Assembly: GCF_008801715.1 (NCBI RefSeq)
Contig: NZ_VZPG01000002.1
Coordinates: forward strand, 186,001-250,000
Source: Pseudochrobactrum saccharolyticum
GTDB lineage: Bacteria > Pseudomonadota > Alphaproteobacteria > Rhizobiales > Rhizobiaceae
Direction: 5' to 3'
DNA: 64,000 nucleotides
Part shown: positions 16,364 through 27,327 of the stretch, piece by piece
Numbering within the stretch: the first letter of the stretch is position 1
How the letters are laid out: every line of letters starts with the position of its first letter
Notes under the pieces: model-generated
What the model was told of the DNA's origin: nothing
The model's database searches: none
The model's input: only the letters and a program-made list of their open reading frames with translations
Program-made: the position numbers and the translations under genes

Positions 16364-18016
16364 TTATTCTTTTGAGGCTTTCAGCACATAATTGGTATCC
16401 GGTGAAATGATAAAATCTTTCACCTTGTTGGACACAACCGCCACTTCATTCAGCTGATAAATCATGGTGAACGGGCTGGTGTCGCGGAACTCTTTCTGAA
16501 GATCCAGATATTGCTGTGCGCGCTTGTCAGCGTCTTTTTCCATGACAGCGGCCAGCGTTTTCTGGGTCAGTTCAGGGATTTCCCATGAATTGCGCCATGC
16601 ACTGGTTTTTGAAACCGCATTGTCGCTATTGTCCAGATTGGTCACGAATGTATCGGCATTGGTATGCGGATCCCAGTAATCGATGCCCCACTGGCCGATA
16701 TAAATATCATGCTTACGTGCGCGATATTTGGTGAGTGTCTGCTTGCCGTCGCCCGGAATGATTTCCAGTTTGATATTGGCTTTGGCAAAAGTCTGCTGAA
16801 TGGATTCTGCAATACCGGTGACCGGCTGTGTGTTGCGTACATCCATGGTAATGGTGAAACCGTCTTTCAGACCGGCTTTTTCCAGCAGTTCCTTGGCTTT
16901 TTCAACATTAAGGCTGAACGGGTTTTCGTCCGTTGAACCAAGCATACCGGCGGGCAGGAAATTCTGGTGGATCGTGCCGATACCCTTAATCAGGGTGGAC
17001 TGAATAGCGCTGTAATCCACCAGATATTTTACAGCCTGACGAACCTCCGGTTTGGATAATGTCTCGTTCTGCTGGTTGAGGCTGAAATAATAGATGGTGC
17101 CTTTCGGCGCGCTGGCGGTGTGGAAGCGCTCATCTTTGGAGATGGCTTCAAGATCACCCGGTTCGAGATTACGGGCAATGTCGATATCACCGGCATCCAG
17201 CATAATACGCTGCGACGCGCTTTCTTTCACATAGCGATAGATAATGCGCTTGAGCGGCGGTTTCTCACCATCATAAGACTCATTGCGCTCCATCATAATG
17301 ATTTCATTCGGACGCCAGTCTTTAATTGCATAAGCGCCGGAACCTGCATAATTACGCTTCAGCCATTCATGGCCGAAATCATTATCTGCTTTGGAATCTG
17401 CAGTCGGTGTGACCGGCTTGGCATGTTCTTTGAGCAGCTTGCTGTCAACAACAGAGCCGACTGTGGCAGTCAGGCAGTTATAGACAAAGCTTGGTGCAAA
17501 GGCTTTTTCCGAGGTGAAAATCAGCGTGTCATCATCTTTGGCGAAGACCTTTTCATCCACATTGTCTTTGGTCAGACCGAACTGGCTGAGAATGAAAACA
17601 GGACTCTGATCGAGCTTCACCGCGCGTTGCAGCGAAAAAGCAGCATCATGTGCGGTAATCGGATTGCCGGAGGCAAATTTCTGACCTTTACGGATTTTAA
17701 AGGTAAAAGTCTTGCCGTCTTCGGCAACTTCCCAGCTCTCGGCAATATCAGCGACCAGTTTGGACGGGTCTTTATAGTCTGTGCGCAGCAGGCGGCCATA
17801 GCTGTTGGCCAGAATTTCTGCTGTGGTAATTTCAAAGGATTCCGCCGGATCCAGCGAAATCACATCATCTGTCGCCATAGCGATCACCAGCGTATCCGCC
17901 GGTGTGGCAGCATTGGCTGCGCTCATCAATACCGAGCCTGTTAAAGCTGTGCTGAATGCCAGTGCCAGTGCGAGCTTGTTCAGCTTGTGTTTTTTGACTG
18001 TTGTCATCAGTGTCAT
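16364..18016 (-). CDS. ABC transporter substrate-binding protein, family 5 (DppA/OppA-like), orphan
   Basis: Periplasmic binding protein of 550 residues for peptides, opines or related solutes. A signal peptide (LALALAFSTALTGSVLMSAANA) precedes the mature N terminus, and the family 5 signature appears in TTAEILANSYGRLLRTD and in SWEVAEDGKTFTFKIRKGQKFASGNPIT (quoted in parts: SWEVAEDGKTF; GQKFASG). The ATG at 18016 has GAGGGGA eight bases upstream; a second ATG three codons later is possible. No permease or ATPase genes are adjacent, so it must either dock on a transporter encoded elsewhere or serve as an orphan sensor. It is transcribed alone. Confidence 0.9.
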   Translation of the reverse strand: MTLMTTVKKHKLNKLALALAFSTALTGSVLMSAANAATPADTLVIAMATDDVISLDPAESFEITTAEILANSYGRLLRTDYKDPSKLVADIAESWEVAEDGKTFTFKIRKGQKFASGNPITAHDAAFSLQRAVKLDQSPVFILSQFGLTKDNVDEKVFAKDDDTLIFTSEKAFAPSFVYNCLTATVGSVVDSKLLKEHAKPVTPTADSKADNDFGHEWLKRNYAGSGAYAIKDWRPNEIIMMERNESYDGEKPPLKRIIYRYVKESASQRIMLDAGDIDIARNLEPGDLEAISKDERFHTASAPKGTIYYFSLNQQNETLSKPEVRQAVKYLVDYSAIQSTLIKGIGTIHQNFLPAGMLGSTDENPFSLNVEKAKELLEKAGLKDGFTITMDVRNTQPVTGIAESIQQTFAKANIKLEIIPGDGKQTLTKYRARKHDIYIGQWGIDYWDPHTNADTFVTNLDNSDNAVSKTSAWRNSWEIPELTQKTLAAVMEKDADKRAQQYLDLQKEFRDTSPFTMIYQLNEVAVVSNKVKDFIISPDTNYVLKASKE

Positions 18017-18143
18017 GCTGTAGTTCCCCTCATTCACGCGGCCGTGTTTTTGGTTTTGGCCGGCTCGGTCAGGAGCGTAACGCAACAATCTGAAAGATCA
18101 AACGAATTCTGAATAATTTTATTAGTCGTGAGGGTAAAATAAA

Positions 18144-18169
18144 CCCCGCCGGTGTGGTCACCGGCGGGG
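18144..18169 (-). terminator. Intrinsic terminator of aldehyde dehydrogenase gene
   Basis: An 11-bp GC-rich stem (18144-18154 with 18159-18169, loop TGGT) is followed in the minus direction by a T-rich stretch. It lies 27 bases beyond the stop at 18196. Confidence 0.85.
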
Positions 18170-18195
18170 GCGTAATGTCTAGCAATAAAATAATG

Positions 18196-19647
18196 TCAGA
18201 TAACCAGATGGGTCACAAATTTTGTGGTCAGATAGGCATTGATAGCTTCTGAGCCGCCTTCTGTGCCATAACCGGAATCCTTGATGCCGCCGAACGGGAC
18301 TTCCGGCAGTGCGAGGCCGAGATGGTTGATTGTTGTCATGCCAGCCTCAATGCGCATGCCCAGTTCGCGTGCATTTTCAGCTGAACGGGTAAAGGCATAG
18401 GACGCCAAACCAAATGGCAGGCGGTTGGCTTCATCAATCACTTCATCCAGTGTTTTGAAGGAAGAGAAGACAGCCACAGGGCCGAAAGGCTCTTCATTCA
18501 TGATACGTGCGGTTTTAGGCGCGTCGGCCAGCACGGTCGGTTCAAAGAAATTACCGACATTGCCGATACGGCGGCCGCCGGTCATCAGACGCGCGCCATT
18601 GTCCACGGCATCCTGAATCAGGGATTCAAGGGCAGGGATACGGCGTTCATTGGCCAGCGGTCCCATCTGCACACCTTCGTCAAAACCATTACCGACTTTG
18701 ATGGCTTTGGCTTTTTCAGTGAAGGATTCAACGACCTGCTCATAGACATTTTCCTGCACGAGGAAGCGGGTCGGCGAAACGCAAACCTGACCGGCATTGC
18801 GGAATTTGGACATAGCCAGTGTTTTAACTGCGCCTTCCACATCGGCATCATCAAAGATGATGGCCGGTGCATGGCCGCCGAGTTCCATGGTCGACAGTTT
18901 CATATGCTGGCTGGCAAGACCGGCCAGCATTTTGCCGATGGGTGTGGAGCCGGTGAACGAGATTTTGCGGATTACCGGATGCGGGATCAGATATTCGGAG
19001 ATTTCTGACGGTACGCCATAAACCAGATTGACCACACCGGCCGGAATACCGGCATCAACAAAAACGCGGATCAGTTCGGCAGGTGAGGCCGGTGTTTCTT
19101 CCGGTGCTTTGACAATGATCGAGCAACCGGCGGCAATGGCAGCGGAGAGCTTGCGCACCACTTGATTGATCGGGAAATTCCATGGTGTGAAGGCCGCTAC
19201 AGGGCCGACCGGCAGTTTGAATGCCATCTGCGATACACCGACAGCGCGTGCCGGAATGATCTGGCCATAGGTGCGGCGTGCTTCTTCAGCAAACCAGTCG
19301 ATAATATCTGCGCCGGCAAGGATCTCACCTTTGGCCTCAGCAACCGGCTTGCCCTGCTCAAGGGTCAGGATCGGCGCAATGGCATCTGCCCGCTCACGCA
19401 GCAAATCTGCCGCGCGGCGCATGAATTTGGAACGGTCGAATGGCGAGCTTGCGCTCCAGATTTTAAAACCCTTGGCAGCGGCATCCAGTGCAGCGTCGAG
19501 ATCAACCTTCTCAGCATGGGCAACCTTGCCGATCACTTCGCCGGTGGCCGGATTGAACACATCAATTGTACGCCCGCTTTGCGCATTGCGCCATTCGCCG
19601 TTGATCAAAAGCTGGGTATCTGGATAGCGCGGTGCAGTCTGAGACAT
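18196..19647 (-). CDS. NAD(P)-dependent aldehyde dehydrogenase (succinate-semialdehyde dehydrogenase-like)
   Basis: Aldehyde dehydrogenase of 483 residues, the usual length. It shows the cofactor motif FTPWNFPIN, the glycine motif [10 protein letters not shown], the general-base motif [13 protein letters not shown] and the catalytic Cys in [13 protein letters not shown]. It belongs to the GabD-like cluster (NAD-dependent succinate-semialdehyde or related short aldehydes). The ATG at 19647 has GGAGGA immediately upstream; longer frames add an unlikely leader. It is a single gene, with no gabT or other pathway partner next to it, so the substrate remains open. Confidence 0.88.
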   Translation of the reverse strand: MSQTAPRYPDTQLLINGEWRNAQSGRTIDVFNPATGEVIGKVAHAEKVDLDAALDAAAKGFKIWSASSPFDRSKFMRRAADLLRERADAIAPILTLEQGKPVAEAKGEILAGADIIDWFAEEARRTYGQIIPARAVGVSQMAFKLPVGPVAAFTPWNFPINQVVRKLSAAIAAGCSIIVKAPEETPASPAELIRVFVDAGIPAGVVNLVYGVPSEISEYLIPHPVIRKISFTGSTPIGKMLAGLASQHMKLSTMELGGHAPAIIFDDADVEGAVKTLAMSKFRNAGQVCVSPTRFLVQENVYEQVVESFTEKAKAIKVGNGFDEGVQMGPLANERRIPALESLIQDAVDNGARLMTGGRRIGNVGNFFEPTVLADAPKTARIMNEEPFGPVAVFSSFKTLDEVIDEANRLPFGLASYAFTRSAENARELGMRIEAGMTTINHLGLALPEVPFGGIKDSGYGTEGGSEAINAYLTTKFVTHLVI

Positions 19648-19804
19648 AGTTCCTCCGGTATATATGCTTGAGAGCAGCAAATGACATGCCGCAATGTAAT
19701 TCTGTAGAACTCACTATAGAAGCTCTGCCCCGTCATTTGGCAAGAGCGGTATGGTAAAATTATGAGCAGCTGAGACGCTTTGTCAGGGGTCGTCAGAAAA
19801 TAAA

Positions 19805-19828
19805 AAAGGCGGGAAAAATCCCGCCTTT
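19805..19828 (-). terminator. Intrinsic terminator of the large coiled-coil gene
   Basis: AAAGGCGGG and CCCGCCTTT pair (19805-19813 with 19820-19828); in the minus direction a run of T follows. It lies 18 bases past the stop codon. Confidence 0.88.
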
Positions 19829-19845
19829 CTGAATGTGGTATCCGG

Positions 19846-22800
19846 TTAACGCAGACGACCCGATGCATGTGCCAGCATGGTGTAGACTTTGCCTGTATCG
19901 GATGTGAGATAGGTCTGGGTGACCATATTATCACGATCATTACGGGCAACATCTTCCAGCAGGCGCTGGAAATCATCCATGTAGCGGTCTACCGCACGTC
20001 GGAAATCACCATCCATCTGGTATTTGCGTTTGATCTCTTCAAAGGTCTGCTGACCTTTCAGAGTGTAGAGACGACGGGTGAAGACATTGCGTTCACCGCG
20101 ACGGTAGCGATCCCAAAGCTCTACCGATGCTTCATGATCAATCGCACGGGCAATATCAACCGACAGGGAGTTCAGGCTGTCGACCACATGGGCGGCTGAA
20201 CGCTGCGGTGTTACATTGCTCTGGTTGCGCGGTGCCGAAGCTGTTTCCTCATCTGCGGAAGCGCGTGCCAGCAGATTGGAAACCCAGCCGCCGCGTGCGC
20301 TTTCCTGTGGAGCAGGTGCTGCGGAAACTGTGTAGCTCTGTGGCTGCTGTACCGGAGCCGCAGTCTGCGTGACCACTGGTGCAACATAGGCCGGAGCAGG
20401 CTGCGCTGCGGCTGTCTGTTTAGCAATAGTGCGGTCTGCACGGCTGTCGCCCACATCGACCAGGCGACCGGATTTGTTGACGATGGATGCCAGTTCTTTC
20501 AGCGCATTGATCTGCTCGGAAACCGCCTTGCGCATTGCAGTAGTGGATTCCTTGGCTTCCGCCGGCATATCCAATACGCCGCGCTTCAGCTCGCCACGGG
20601 TTGCATCCAGTTCACCGCGGATTTCAGCGGCCGAACGGCGGATTTCATCCGTTGCTGTTGCAAACTTCTGGCTGGCCTGTTCCACAACTTCGGAAATGGC
20701 AGCGCGCAGCTGTTCGGTCGAATTGCGGGTGCGGCCTTCGGTGCGCTCCAGAGCAGAAGTAACAAGGGTTTCAAAGCCCTGCATCACTTTCTCAATGTTC
20801 TCAGATTTGGCAAGGAGACCGGCAGACAGACGTTCCAGAGCATCCTGACGGTCGGACAATGTGTCAGTCAGGCCATTCTGAGCTGTGTTGATCAGGTCTG
20901 ATGCACGGGACAGAACTGCACTGTGATCTTCAAAGCGCTTGGCAATATCCGCAATCTGCGACAGCGTGTTGCCGGAGAGCGAGCGCAGGGCACCGATATT
21001 GTTATCGATCACAACGCTGGAGCTGGAGAAGATCTGAGCAGCCTTGTTGGTGCTGTCAGCAAAGTTCGACGTTGTTTCAACCAGACGTGTATCAATATCG
21101 TTGAGGTTGAGCGTGGCTTTGTCGATCAGCTGACCAAGTTCCGCATTGGAGCTTGCCAGACGATCAATCAGGCCGCCAACACCATCGGACAGGCTGGATT
21201 TGGCTTCCTGCACCGCAGAGATGGTCTCAGCCGTACGGCTGGCCAGTGCATTGACCAGTGCTGCATTTTCCGAACGCAGGCGGTCGGTTGCTGCATGGGT
21301 TGCTTCTTCCAGCTGGCTTGCAAGACCCTGACCGCTATCGGCAAGGCGTTGTACCAGAGGTTCTGCGGTATCGGCCAGAATACGGGTGATTTCCTGCGAG
21401 CGGGCTGCGAGAACCGCATTCAGCTCACGGGTACGCTCTTCCAGTGTGGAGGAGGTGTTCTGTGTCGCATCGGAAATGCGGGCTTCGATCACGCCGAGTT
21501 CACCGGTAATGCGCGAACCGATTTCACCAAGACCCATGGCAATCGCATCAGCGCGTTCAGTCAGGCGTGCTTCGGTACCGGAAAGGTTTTCCAGAACACG
21601 GGCGCTGAAAGCTTCACTATGGGAGCCGAGAACATCGCTGGCGCGGGATGCGGTTTCCGCAATTCGTGTTTCAATACCGCTGAGGTCGCCGGTCAGACGG
21701 TTGCTCACATCATTGATGCCGGAAGCAATGGCTTCCGCACGTTCAGTGAGGCGGGCTTCTGTGCCGGACAGGTTTTCCAGGACACGGGCGCTGAAAGCTT
21801 CGCTATGCGAACCGAGCACGTCACTGGTACGCGATGCGGTTTCTGCAATGCGCGATTCAATGCCGCTGAGTTCGCCGGTGAGGCGGGTTTCAATCGCTTC
21901 CAGACCGGATGCAATCTGGCTGGCGCGTTCGCCGAGACGGGCTTCTGTACCGGCCAGATTTTCAATCAGGCGGTCGTTGAAGTTTTCACCAAAGCCATGC
22001 AGTGCATCACCGGCCTTGGCAGCTTCTGCAGTAAGCGAACCGGCAGCTTCTGTGATTTTCTCACGCAGTGTTCCGGCAACCACCGAAGCGCTCTGCTCCA
22101 GCGATTTACGAACATTGTCCACACCGATGCTCAGAGCGCGTTCCATGGTGGAGGTGCGTTCTTCAATAATACCGGTCTGATTGTCAAAAGAGCTCTGCAA
22201 TACGCCGGTTGCATTGGCAACAGCATCCTGCAAGGCAACAGTGCGCTGCACCAGCGTATCGCTGTGCTGACGCAGATTGGCATCAAGGCTTTCAGAACCA
22301 CTCAGCATCGCTGCCTGCAATTGCGAGGCGCGGTCGCCGACAGTATTGATATGTTCATTCAGCAGCGAGCTGACAGCAGCGCTGTTATTCTGCAGGCTGT
22401 CAGAGAATTGCTGATTACGCTCATCCAGTGCCCGCGCATATTCCGCATGCTGCTGGTCGAGCGAGCTCTTGAGAGCAGAAGTGCGGCCTTCGAAACGGCC
22501 TTCCTCTTCTGCAAAAATATCGTTGAGCTTGGCATTATGGGCAGCCATCGCTTCACGCATATCATTGGTGCGCTGTTCCAGAATAGCAGCATGCTGGCTG
22601 GCAGTCTGGTCGAGATTGGCTGCATTGCCTGCAATGGCACGTTCAATATCGGCACCACGCTCTGTAATCGTCTGGCTGTGCTGCTGCATTGCAGCTGCAA
22701 TGCGGTCAGCTTCACCGGAGAGTGTCGACGACAGGGATTCACGGCTGTCAGCAATCTGAGCAATGAAGTGACCGGCGCGGTCATTGAGCAGACCGGCAAC

Positions 22801-24585
22801 AGAATCTGTAATGCCTGACAATTCGCCGTTGAGTTTGTCTTTGGTTTCGTCAACCACAGTGCTGATGGACGAACGCACACCGGAGAAGGTTTCTGCAATC
22901 TCACGGGTACGGGCAATCAGGTTTTCATTGATCTGACGCGAACGGACTTCCAGAGCGGCATTGAGTTTCTCAGTGCTGCTGTCGATTGCCTGTGCGCGGC
23001 CTTCAAATTCATTGAGCAGCGAATGGCCGCGTTCTGCCAGTGTGGCGTTCAGATTGGCCAGACGCTGATCGAATTCGGTGACCATATTCATGGTTGCATC
23101 GCCGAGCAGCGAAGCGATGTTGGATGTACGTGCATCCAGCGCTTCGGTCAGGGTCTCGGTGAGACCGCGTGAGCGTTCTTCCAATGTGGCGATACGTGTA
23201 TCAAGGATTTCAACAAAATCACCGCCCGAAGAGCTGATGCGTGTTGAAATATCTGTGCTGCGGGTATCAATCGCCTCGGAAATGGCCGCGCCGCTTTCAT
23301 TCAGGCGGCTGATCATTGTTTCACCTGCATGGGACAGGGAAGAGGTCAGCTCGCTGGAAACGGTGAGAACATTGTCACGGATGATATCGCTGGCCGAAGA
23401 CAGTTCAGTCTTGAGGTGCTCATGGGCACCGGAGATCGAGGAGCGTACGCGTTCTGCATGGCTGATGACCGCTTCACGCTCATTGCCCAGTTCGGCAATC
23501 AATGCGCGGATGCGCACTTCATTATCGCTGTAAGCGCGCTCAAGCTGGTGTACTTCGGTCTGAACCAGAGTTTCCAGTTCAACAGCACGGGCGAGTGTGC
23601 GCTCGATACCTTCATTCATCGCTGCAACTTCACGGCGCACGGCCTGACCCAGCGTGGAAACGCGGTCACCGGCTGCGGCTTCAGGCGAAGCGAGACGCAT
23701 GGCGGCGGCAGTCATCTGACGGGCAGCGGATTGCAGTTCCTGTGCACGGCGTACCATCTGGGCAAAGCCCCAGAACATCACAACCGGCACGGCAATACCG
23801 GCTGCAACGCCGATACCGGCCGGTGTGCCGAAGAAATCTTTGATTGCCGAGAAAGAGGTGAGACCCTGCGGGCTCAGCGCATGGGCAAGGGTAAGACCGC
23901 CTGCTGTCCAGAGGGCGCTGATGGCTGTGGTTGTCCAGAACACATTTGCATTGCGGCCATTGGTGCGACGCAGCAACAAGTTATCGTTGCGCAGATCGTC
24001 ATTGGCCGGTGTGAACGGGGAGGCTGCGGCAGCAGGTGCGGCCTGTGAGGCTGAAGGGCGTGCAGCTACAGGATCTGCCAGCACAGTTTCAGCCTGCATT
24101 TCTGCATCGCTGCGTGCGGATATTGTTTCGGATTTGGCAGAGTGAACGGGGGCCGTGGCTTCCGGCTGGTTTGCGGCCTGTAAAACAGTCACGCTGCCCG
24201 GGGTATTGGCAGAGGCTGTAACAACAGGAGGCGCAGCCGGTGTGACCGGTGCGGCAGGCAGAACGGTTTTTTCTGCTTTTTTCTCTTTAACAGGCTTTTC
24301 CGGCTCTGACTGTGCCAGCGCCTCAGCTTTGCCTTTCACGGCAGCAGCGGCAACGGCAGTGCCTGCAGCAGCGGCGGCTATTGTTGAAGCGCCGTTCTGT
24401 TCCAGTGCCAGTTCTTCTGCTGCGCGCGAAATCTGGCTTTCCAGATCATCAAGCGAGAATTCTGCTTCAGGTGCGTCAAAATTCAAATCCAGCTCAAAGT
24501 CGTCGCTGAAATCCAGATCCAGCCCGTCAGAGAGGGCCTGTTCCATATCAAGCTCAAGCTTTTGCGCTTTTGTATTTTGTGCCAT
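19846..24585 (-). CDS. Giant two-TM coiled-coil protein, growth pole ring (GPR/RgsE)-like
   Basis: Protein of 1,579 residues. An acidic, Ala/Pro-rich cytoplasmic N-terminal region (1-210) is followed by two membrane helices (about 215-236 and 257-277) and some 1,100 residues of continuous heptad-like helix, usually annotated as apolipoprotein A/E or kinesin-like. Near residues 870-1010 a unit of 63 residues is repeated, with SEAFSARVLENLSGTEARL present twice identically. A compact conserved domain rich in Arg/Tyr/Asp closes the protein (about 1465-1579, including AIDHEASVELWDRYRRGE). The layout resembles GPR of Agrobacterium and RgsE of Sinorhizobium, which form a ring at the growing pole and organise unipolar growth; the Agrobacterium protein is longer. 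Family membership is inferred from architecture. Monocistronic. Confidence 0.75.
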   Translation of the reverse strand: MAQNTKAQKLELDMEQALSDGLDLDFSDDFELDLNFDAPEAEFSLDDLESQISRAAEELALEQNGASTIAAAAAGTAVAAAAVKGKAEALAQSEPEKPVKEKKAEKTVLPAAPVTPAAPPVVTASANTPGSVTVLQAANQPEATAPVHSAKSETISARSDAEMQAETVLADPVAARPSASQAAPAAAASPFTPANDDLRNDNLLLRRTNGRNANVFWTTTAISALWTAGGLTLAHALSPQGLTSFSAIKDFFGTPAGIGVAAGIAVPVVMFWGFAQMVRRAQELQSAARQMTAAAMRLASPEAAAGDRVSTLGQAVRREVAAMNEGIERTLARAVELETLVQTEVHQLERAYSDNEVRIRALIAELGNEREAVISHAERVRSSISGAHEHLKTELSSASDIIRDNVLTVSSELTSSLSHAGETMISRLNESGAAISEAIDTRSTDISTRISSSGGDFVEILDTRIATLEERSRGLTETLTEALDARTSNIASLLGDATMNMVTEFDQRLANLNATLAERGHSLLNEFEGRAQAIDSSTEKLNAALEVRSRQINENLIARTREIAETFSGVRSSISTVVDETKDKLNGELSGITDSVAGLLNDRAGHFIAQIADSRESLSSTLSGEADRIAAAMQQHSQTITERGADIERAIAGNAANLDQTASQHAAILEQRTNDMREAMAAHNAKLNDIFAEEEGRFEGRTSALKSSLDQQHAEYARALDERNQQFSDSLQNNSAAVSSLLNEHINTVGDRASQLQAAMLSGSESLDANLRQHSDTLVQRTVALQDAVANATGVLQSSFDNQTGIIEERTSTMERALSIGVDNVRKSLEQSASVVAGTLREKITEAAGSLTAEAAKAGDALHGFGENFNDRLIENLAGTEARLGERASQIASGLEAIETRLTGELSGIESRIAETASRTSDVLGSHSEAFSARVLENLSGTEARLTERAEAIASGINDVSNRLTGDLSGIETRIAETASRASDVLGSHSEAFSARVLENLSGTEARLTERADAIAMGLGEIGSRITGELGVIEARISDATQNTSSTLEERTRELNAVLAARSQEITRILADTAEPLVQRLADSGQGLASQLEEATHAATDRLRSENAALVNALASRTAETISAVQEAKSSLSDGVGGLIDRLASSNAELGQLIDKATLNLNDIDTRLVETTSNFADSTNKAAQIFSSSSVVIDNNIGALRSLSGNTLSQIADIAKRFEDHSAVLSRASDLINTAQNGLTDTLSDRQDALERLSAGLLAKSENIEKVMQGFETLVTSALERTEGRTRNSTEQLRAAISEVVEQASQKFATATDEIRRSAAEIRGELDATRGELKRGVLDMPAEAKESTTAMRKAVSEQINALKELASIVNKSGRLVDVGDSRADRTIAKQTAAAQPAPAYVAPVVTQTAAPVQQPQSYTVSAAPAPQESARGGWVSNLLARASADEETASAPRNQSNVTPQRSAAHVVDSLNSLSVDIARAIDHEASVELWDRYRRGERNVFTRRLYTLKGQQTFEEIKRKYQMDGDFRRAVDRYMDDFQRLLEDVARNDRDNMVTQTYLTSDTGKVYTMLAHASGRLR

Positions 24586-25206
24586 AGCCGTTTTACCCCG
24601 TACTCATACTTATACGCAAAAACCATGCTCTGAATTGCTGCCGCTCAATTCTTAACGGCAGATACAAAGACACGTTGCGCAGTCTATAGGTTAAAACTTC
24701 CGGAGCCATATGGGAACTACGGAAATTGCGGTTGATGAAATGTTTAAAGATAAGGTTAACGCGGCACTCGTAGGGGCATTGAAAACAAAGCAAATGCGGG
24801 CTTTTTTAAGCGTTATCTAATTGTGGAAATCTTTAAGCAGACATCAGATATGAATATAATATGCCCTGAATTGTGGCATATTTTGCCATAGTCCGGCAAG
24901 AAATTAGTGCTTCTGCACCGGTAAAACAGCGCTCAATCTTTCGGAAATGATTAACATATATAGTGACGAAAGGCTCTGCCTTTTTGTTTTACTATGTGCC
25001 TCATCCGAGTACCGCTTCACAGCTTTCGGAATGTGCCTGAGTGATCGAATTGACGCAGACGGGCAGGGAGGTGCTGTTTACAGCTTGAACTCCTTGGCTG
25101 CAGCACGTATCTGCCCTGCAACAAGTATTTTTACAGAGTGTCAGCTTTATCGGCTGCGGTTTGCACTGCACCGGATGATTTTGCCGGCATTTTACAGGAT
25201 GACTAC
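24586..25206. other. Long intergenic region between the coiled-coil gene and ferredoxin gene
   Basis: 621 bases between two divergent genes. It should hold both promoters. I see no convincing gene: the reading frames are short, lack leader or domain character and have poor ribosome-binding sites. An AT-rich stretch at about 24830-24960 is the best candidate promoter region. No repeat of the CTAGAGCG family was seen here. Confidence 0.5.
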
Positions 25207-25530
25207 ATGACCAAGATCACATTTGTTTCTGCTGACGGCGCGATGCGGAATGAAGTTGAAGCTGAAAACGGCTCCACTGTTATGGAAAATGCCATTCGCA
25301 ACGGTATTCCGGGTATTGATGCGGAATGCGGCGGTGCCTGCGCCTGCGCAACCTGCCATGTTTATGTCGATGAAGACTGGACAGATGTGGTTGGCGGTCC
25401 TGAGCCGATGGAAGAAGATATGCTGGACTTTGCCTATGATGTGCGCGGCAATTCGCGTCTGTCCTGCCAGATTATCGTACGCGACGAGCTTGAAGGTCTG
25501 GTTGTTCAGGTACCTGAGCGTCAGGGCTGA
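25207..25530 (+). CDS. [2Fe-2S] ferredoxin, adrenodoxin/FdxB type
   Basis: Electron-transfer protein of 107 residues. The cluster ligands follow the vertebrate-type pattern C-x5-C-x2-C...C: CGGACACATC near residue 40 and the last Cys in RLSCQ near 87. Between them is the acidic recognition region ([14 protein letters not shown]) typical of adrenodoxin-like ferredoxins. The ATG at 25207 is preceded by AGGATGA; the longer frame adds a non-conserved leader. Such ferredoxins serve Fe-S cluster assembly or cytochrome P450 and dioxygenase systems. A ferredoxin reductase gene lies 566 bases downstream on the same strand and is a likely partner. Confidence 0.93.
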   Translation: MTKITFVSADGAMRNEVEAENGSTVMENAIRNGIPGIDAECGGACACATCHVYVDEDWTDVVGGPEPMEEDMLDFAYDVRGNSRLSCQIIVRDELEGLVVQVPERQG

Positions 25531-25558
25531 TCTGTCCGGACAATTCGTTACGGTTCCT

Positions 25559-25589
25559 AAAGCGGTCTGCATAAAAGGCAGACCGCTTT
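25559..25589 (+). terminator. Intrinsic terminator of ferredoxin gene
   Basis: A 12-bp perfect stem (25559-25570 with 25578-25589) followed by TTATTTATTT, 28 bases after the stop codon. Confidence 0.9.
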
Positions 25590-25718
25590 TTATTTATTTG
25601 TTTTGGCGCAATATCATTCCGCATTCAGCGGTTTAAACACAGTTTTGTGTCTGTATCTCTGTTTTTTTGTCAGGCATTAGAATGAGTGTCGTAACATGCC
25701 TGTTAAAAGAACAGGTAT

Positions 25719-25825
25719 TAGAGCGGTCCCAGTCATGATGAAACGGTGGAACCGCTCTAATTCTTTGCTTTTACGCATTGTTCTACGCAAAACCGGTTTC
25801 CACTTTTGCTGAAAATGCTTTTAAT
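25719..25825. repeat. Mosaic repeat: CTAGAGCG-type hairpin plus ACCGGTTTCCACTTTT module
   Basis: TAGAGCGG (25719-25726) and CCGCTCTA (25752-25759) form the first hairpin (module A). It is followed by a second module containing AAAACCGGTTTCCACTTTT and GAAAATGC (about 25785-25820), a sequence type common in intergenic repeats of Rhizobiales. A related copy of the second module lies at about 46930-46966. It occupies the middle of the 566-base gap between the ferredoxin and reductase genes. The rest of that gap (25826-26096) shows no gene. Confidence 0.6.
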
Positions 25826-26078
25826 GAAATCAATTTCGGCAAAAACTATAGGCATTTGAATTAAACTTGACTATAGAACTCGTGTTGAATTTTGTCCGGT
25901 GCTGTTTCATCTGAGTTTTTCAGATGCATTGCACAGGATCGCCGGAGATCAGCGGGTTTCCGGTATTGATGTTGCCCCACTCTCCCGCGGGCAGCACTTA
26001 CAGAGCATGTTCTGTGTGACAGCTGGCAGAGCATAAGATTAATGTGACAGATCGTAATGGCTGGCGCAGCTGTTATGA

Positions 26079-27122
<1,044 letters not shown>

Positions 27123-27125
27123 TGA

Positions 27126-27245
27126 AAAAGTGCCATGCCGGTCTGCAAATGGCAATTTTTTACGCTTCCGGTGCTCACGTACTTTAAGTACGCTCCGCGC
27201 CGGTTCTCAAAAATCACCATTTTCGCCACGGCCTGACACTTTTTT
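27126..27245 (+). repeat. 120-bp palindromic repeat, copy 1
   Basis: Nearly the same sequence occurs at 49525-49645, in both cases starting within about a dozen bases of a stop codon. The ends (AAAAAGTG...CACTTTTTT) pair, and an inner hairpin GTACTTTAAGTAC lies in the centre between CCGG arms. The final T run would make the whole element work as a long terminator for the reductase gene. Confidence 0.75.
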
Positions 27246-27275
27246 GCGTCGGCGCTTGATGCGAGTTAAAATAAA

Positions 27276-27308
27276 AAAAAGCCCTGCATTTGTTATGCAG
27301 GGCTTTTT
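27276..27308. terminator. Bidirectional intrinsic terminator
   Basis: A 14-bp stem (27276-27289 with 27295-27308) with A run left and T run right lies between the converging reductase and DUF922 genes. Confidence 0.9.
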
Positions 27309-27327
27309 CTTTATCTGTGAAACTATT

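Noticed and set aside
20923-22818. 631-codon open frame on the plus strand inside the coiled-coil gene
   Set aside because: It runs antisense to a gene with clear domains and codon periodicity; the translation is Cys/Phe/Gly-rich with no domain and no ribosome-binding site. Long antisense frames are common opposite Ala/Glu-rich coiled coils.
24947-25210. 87-codon frame before the ferredoxin gene
   Set aside because: Overlaps the ferredoxin start, has no ribosome-binding site or domain, and an odd composition. Treated as spacer.
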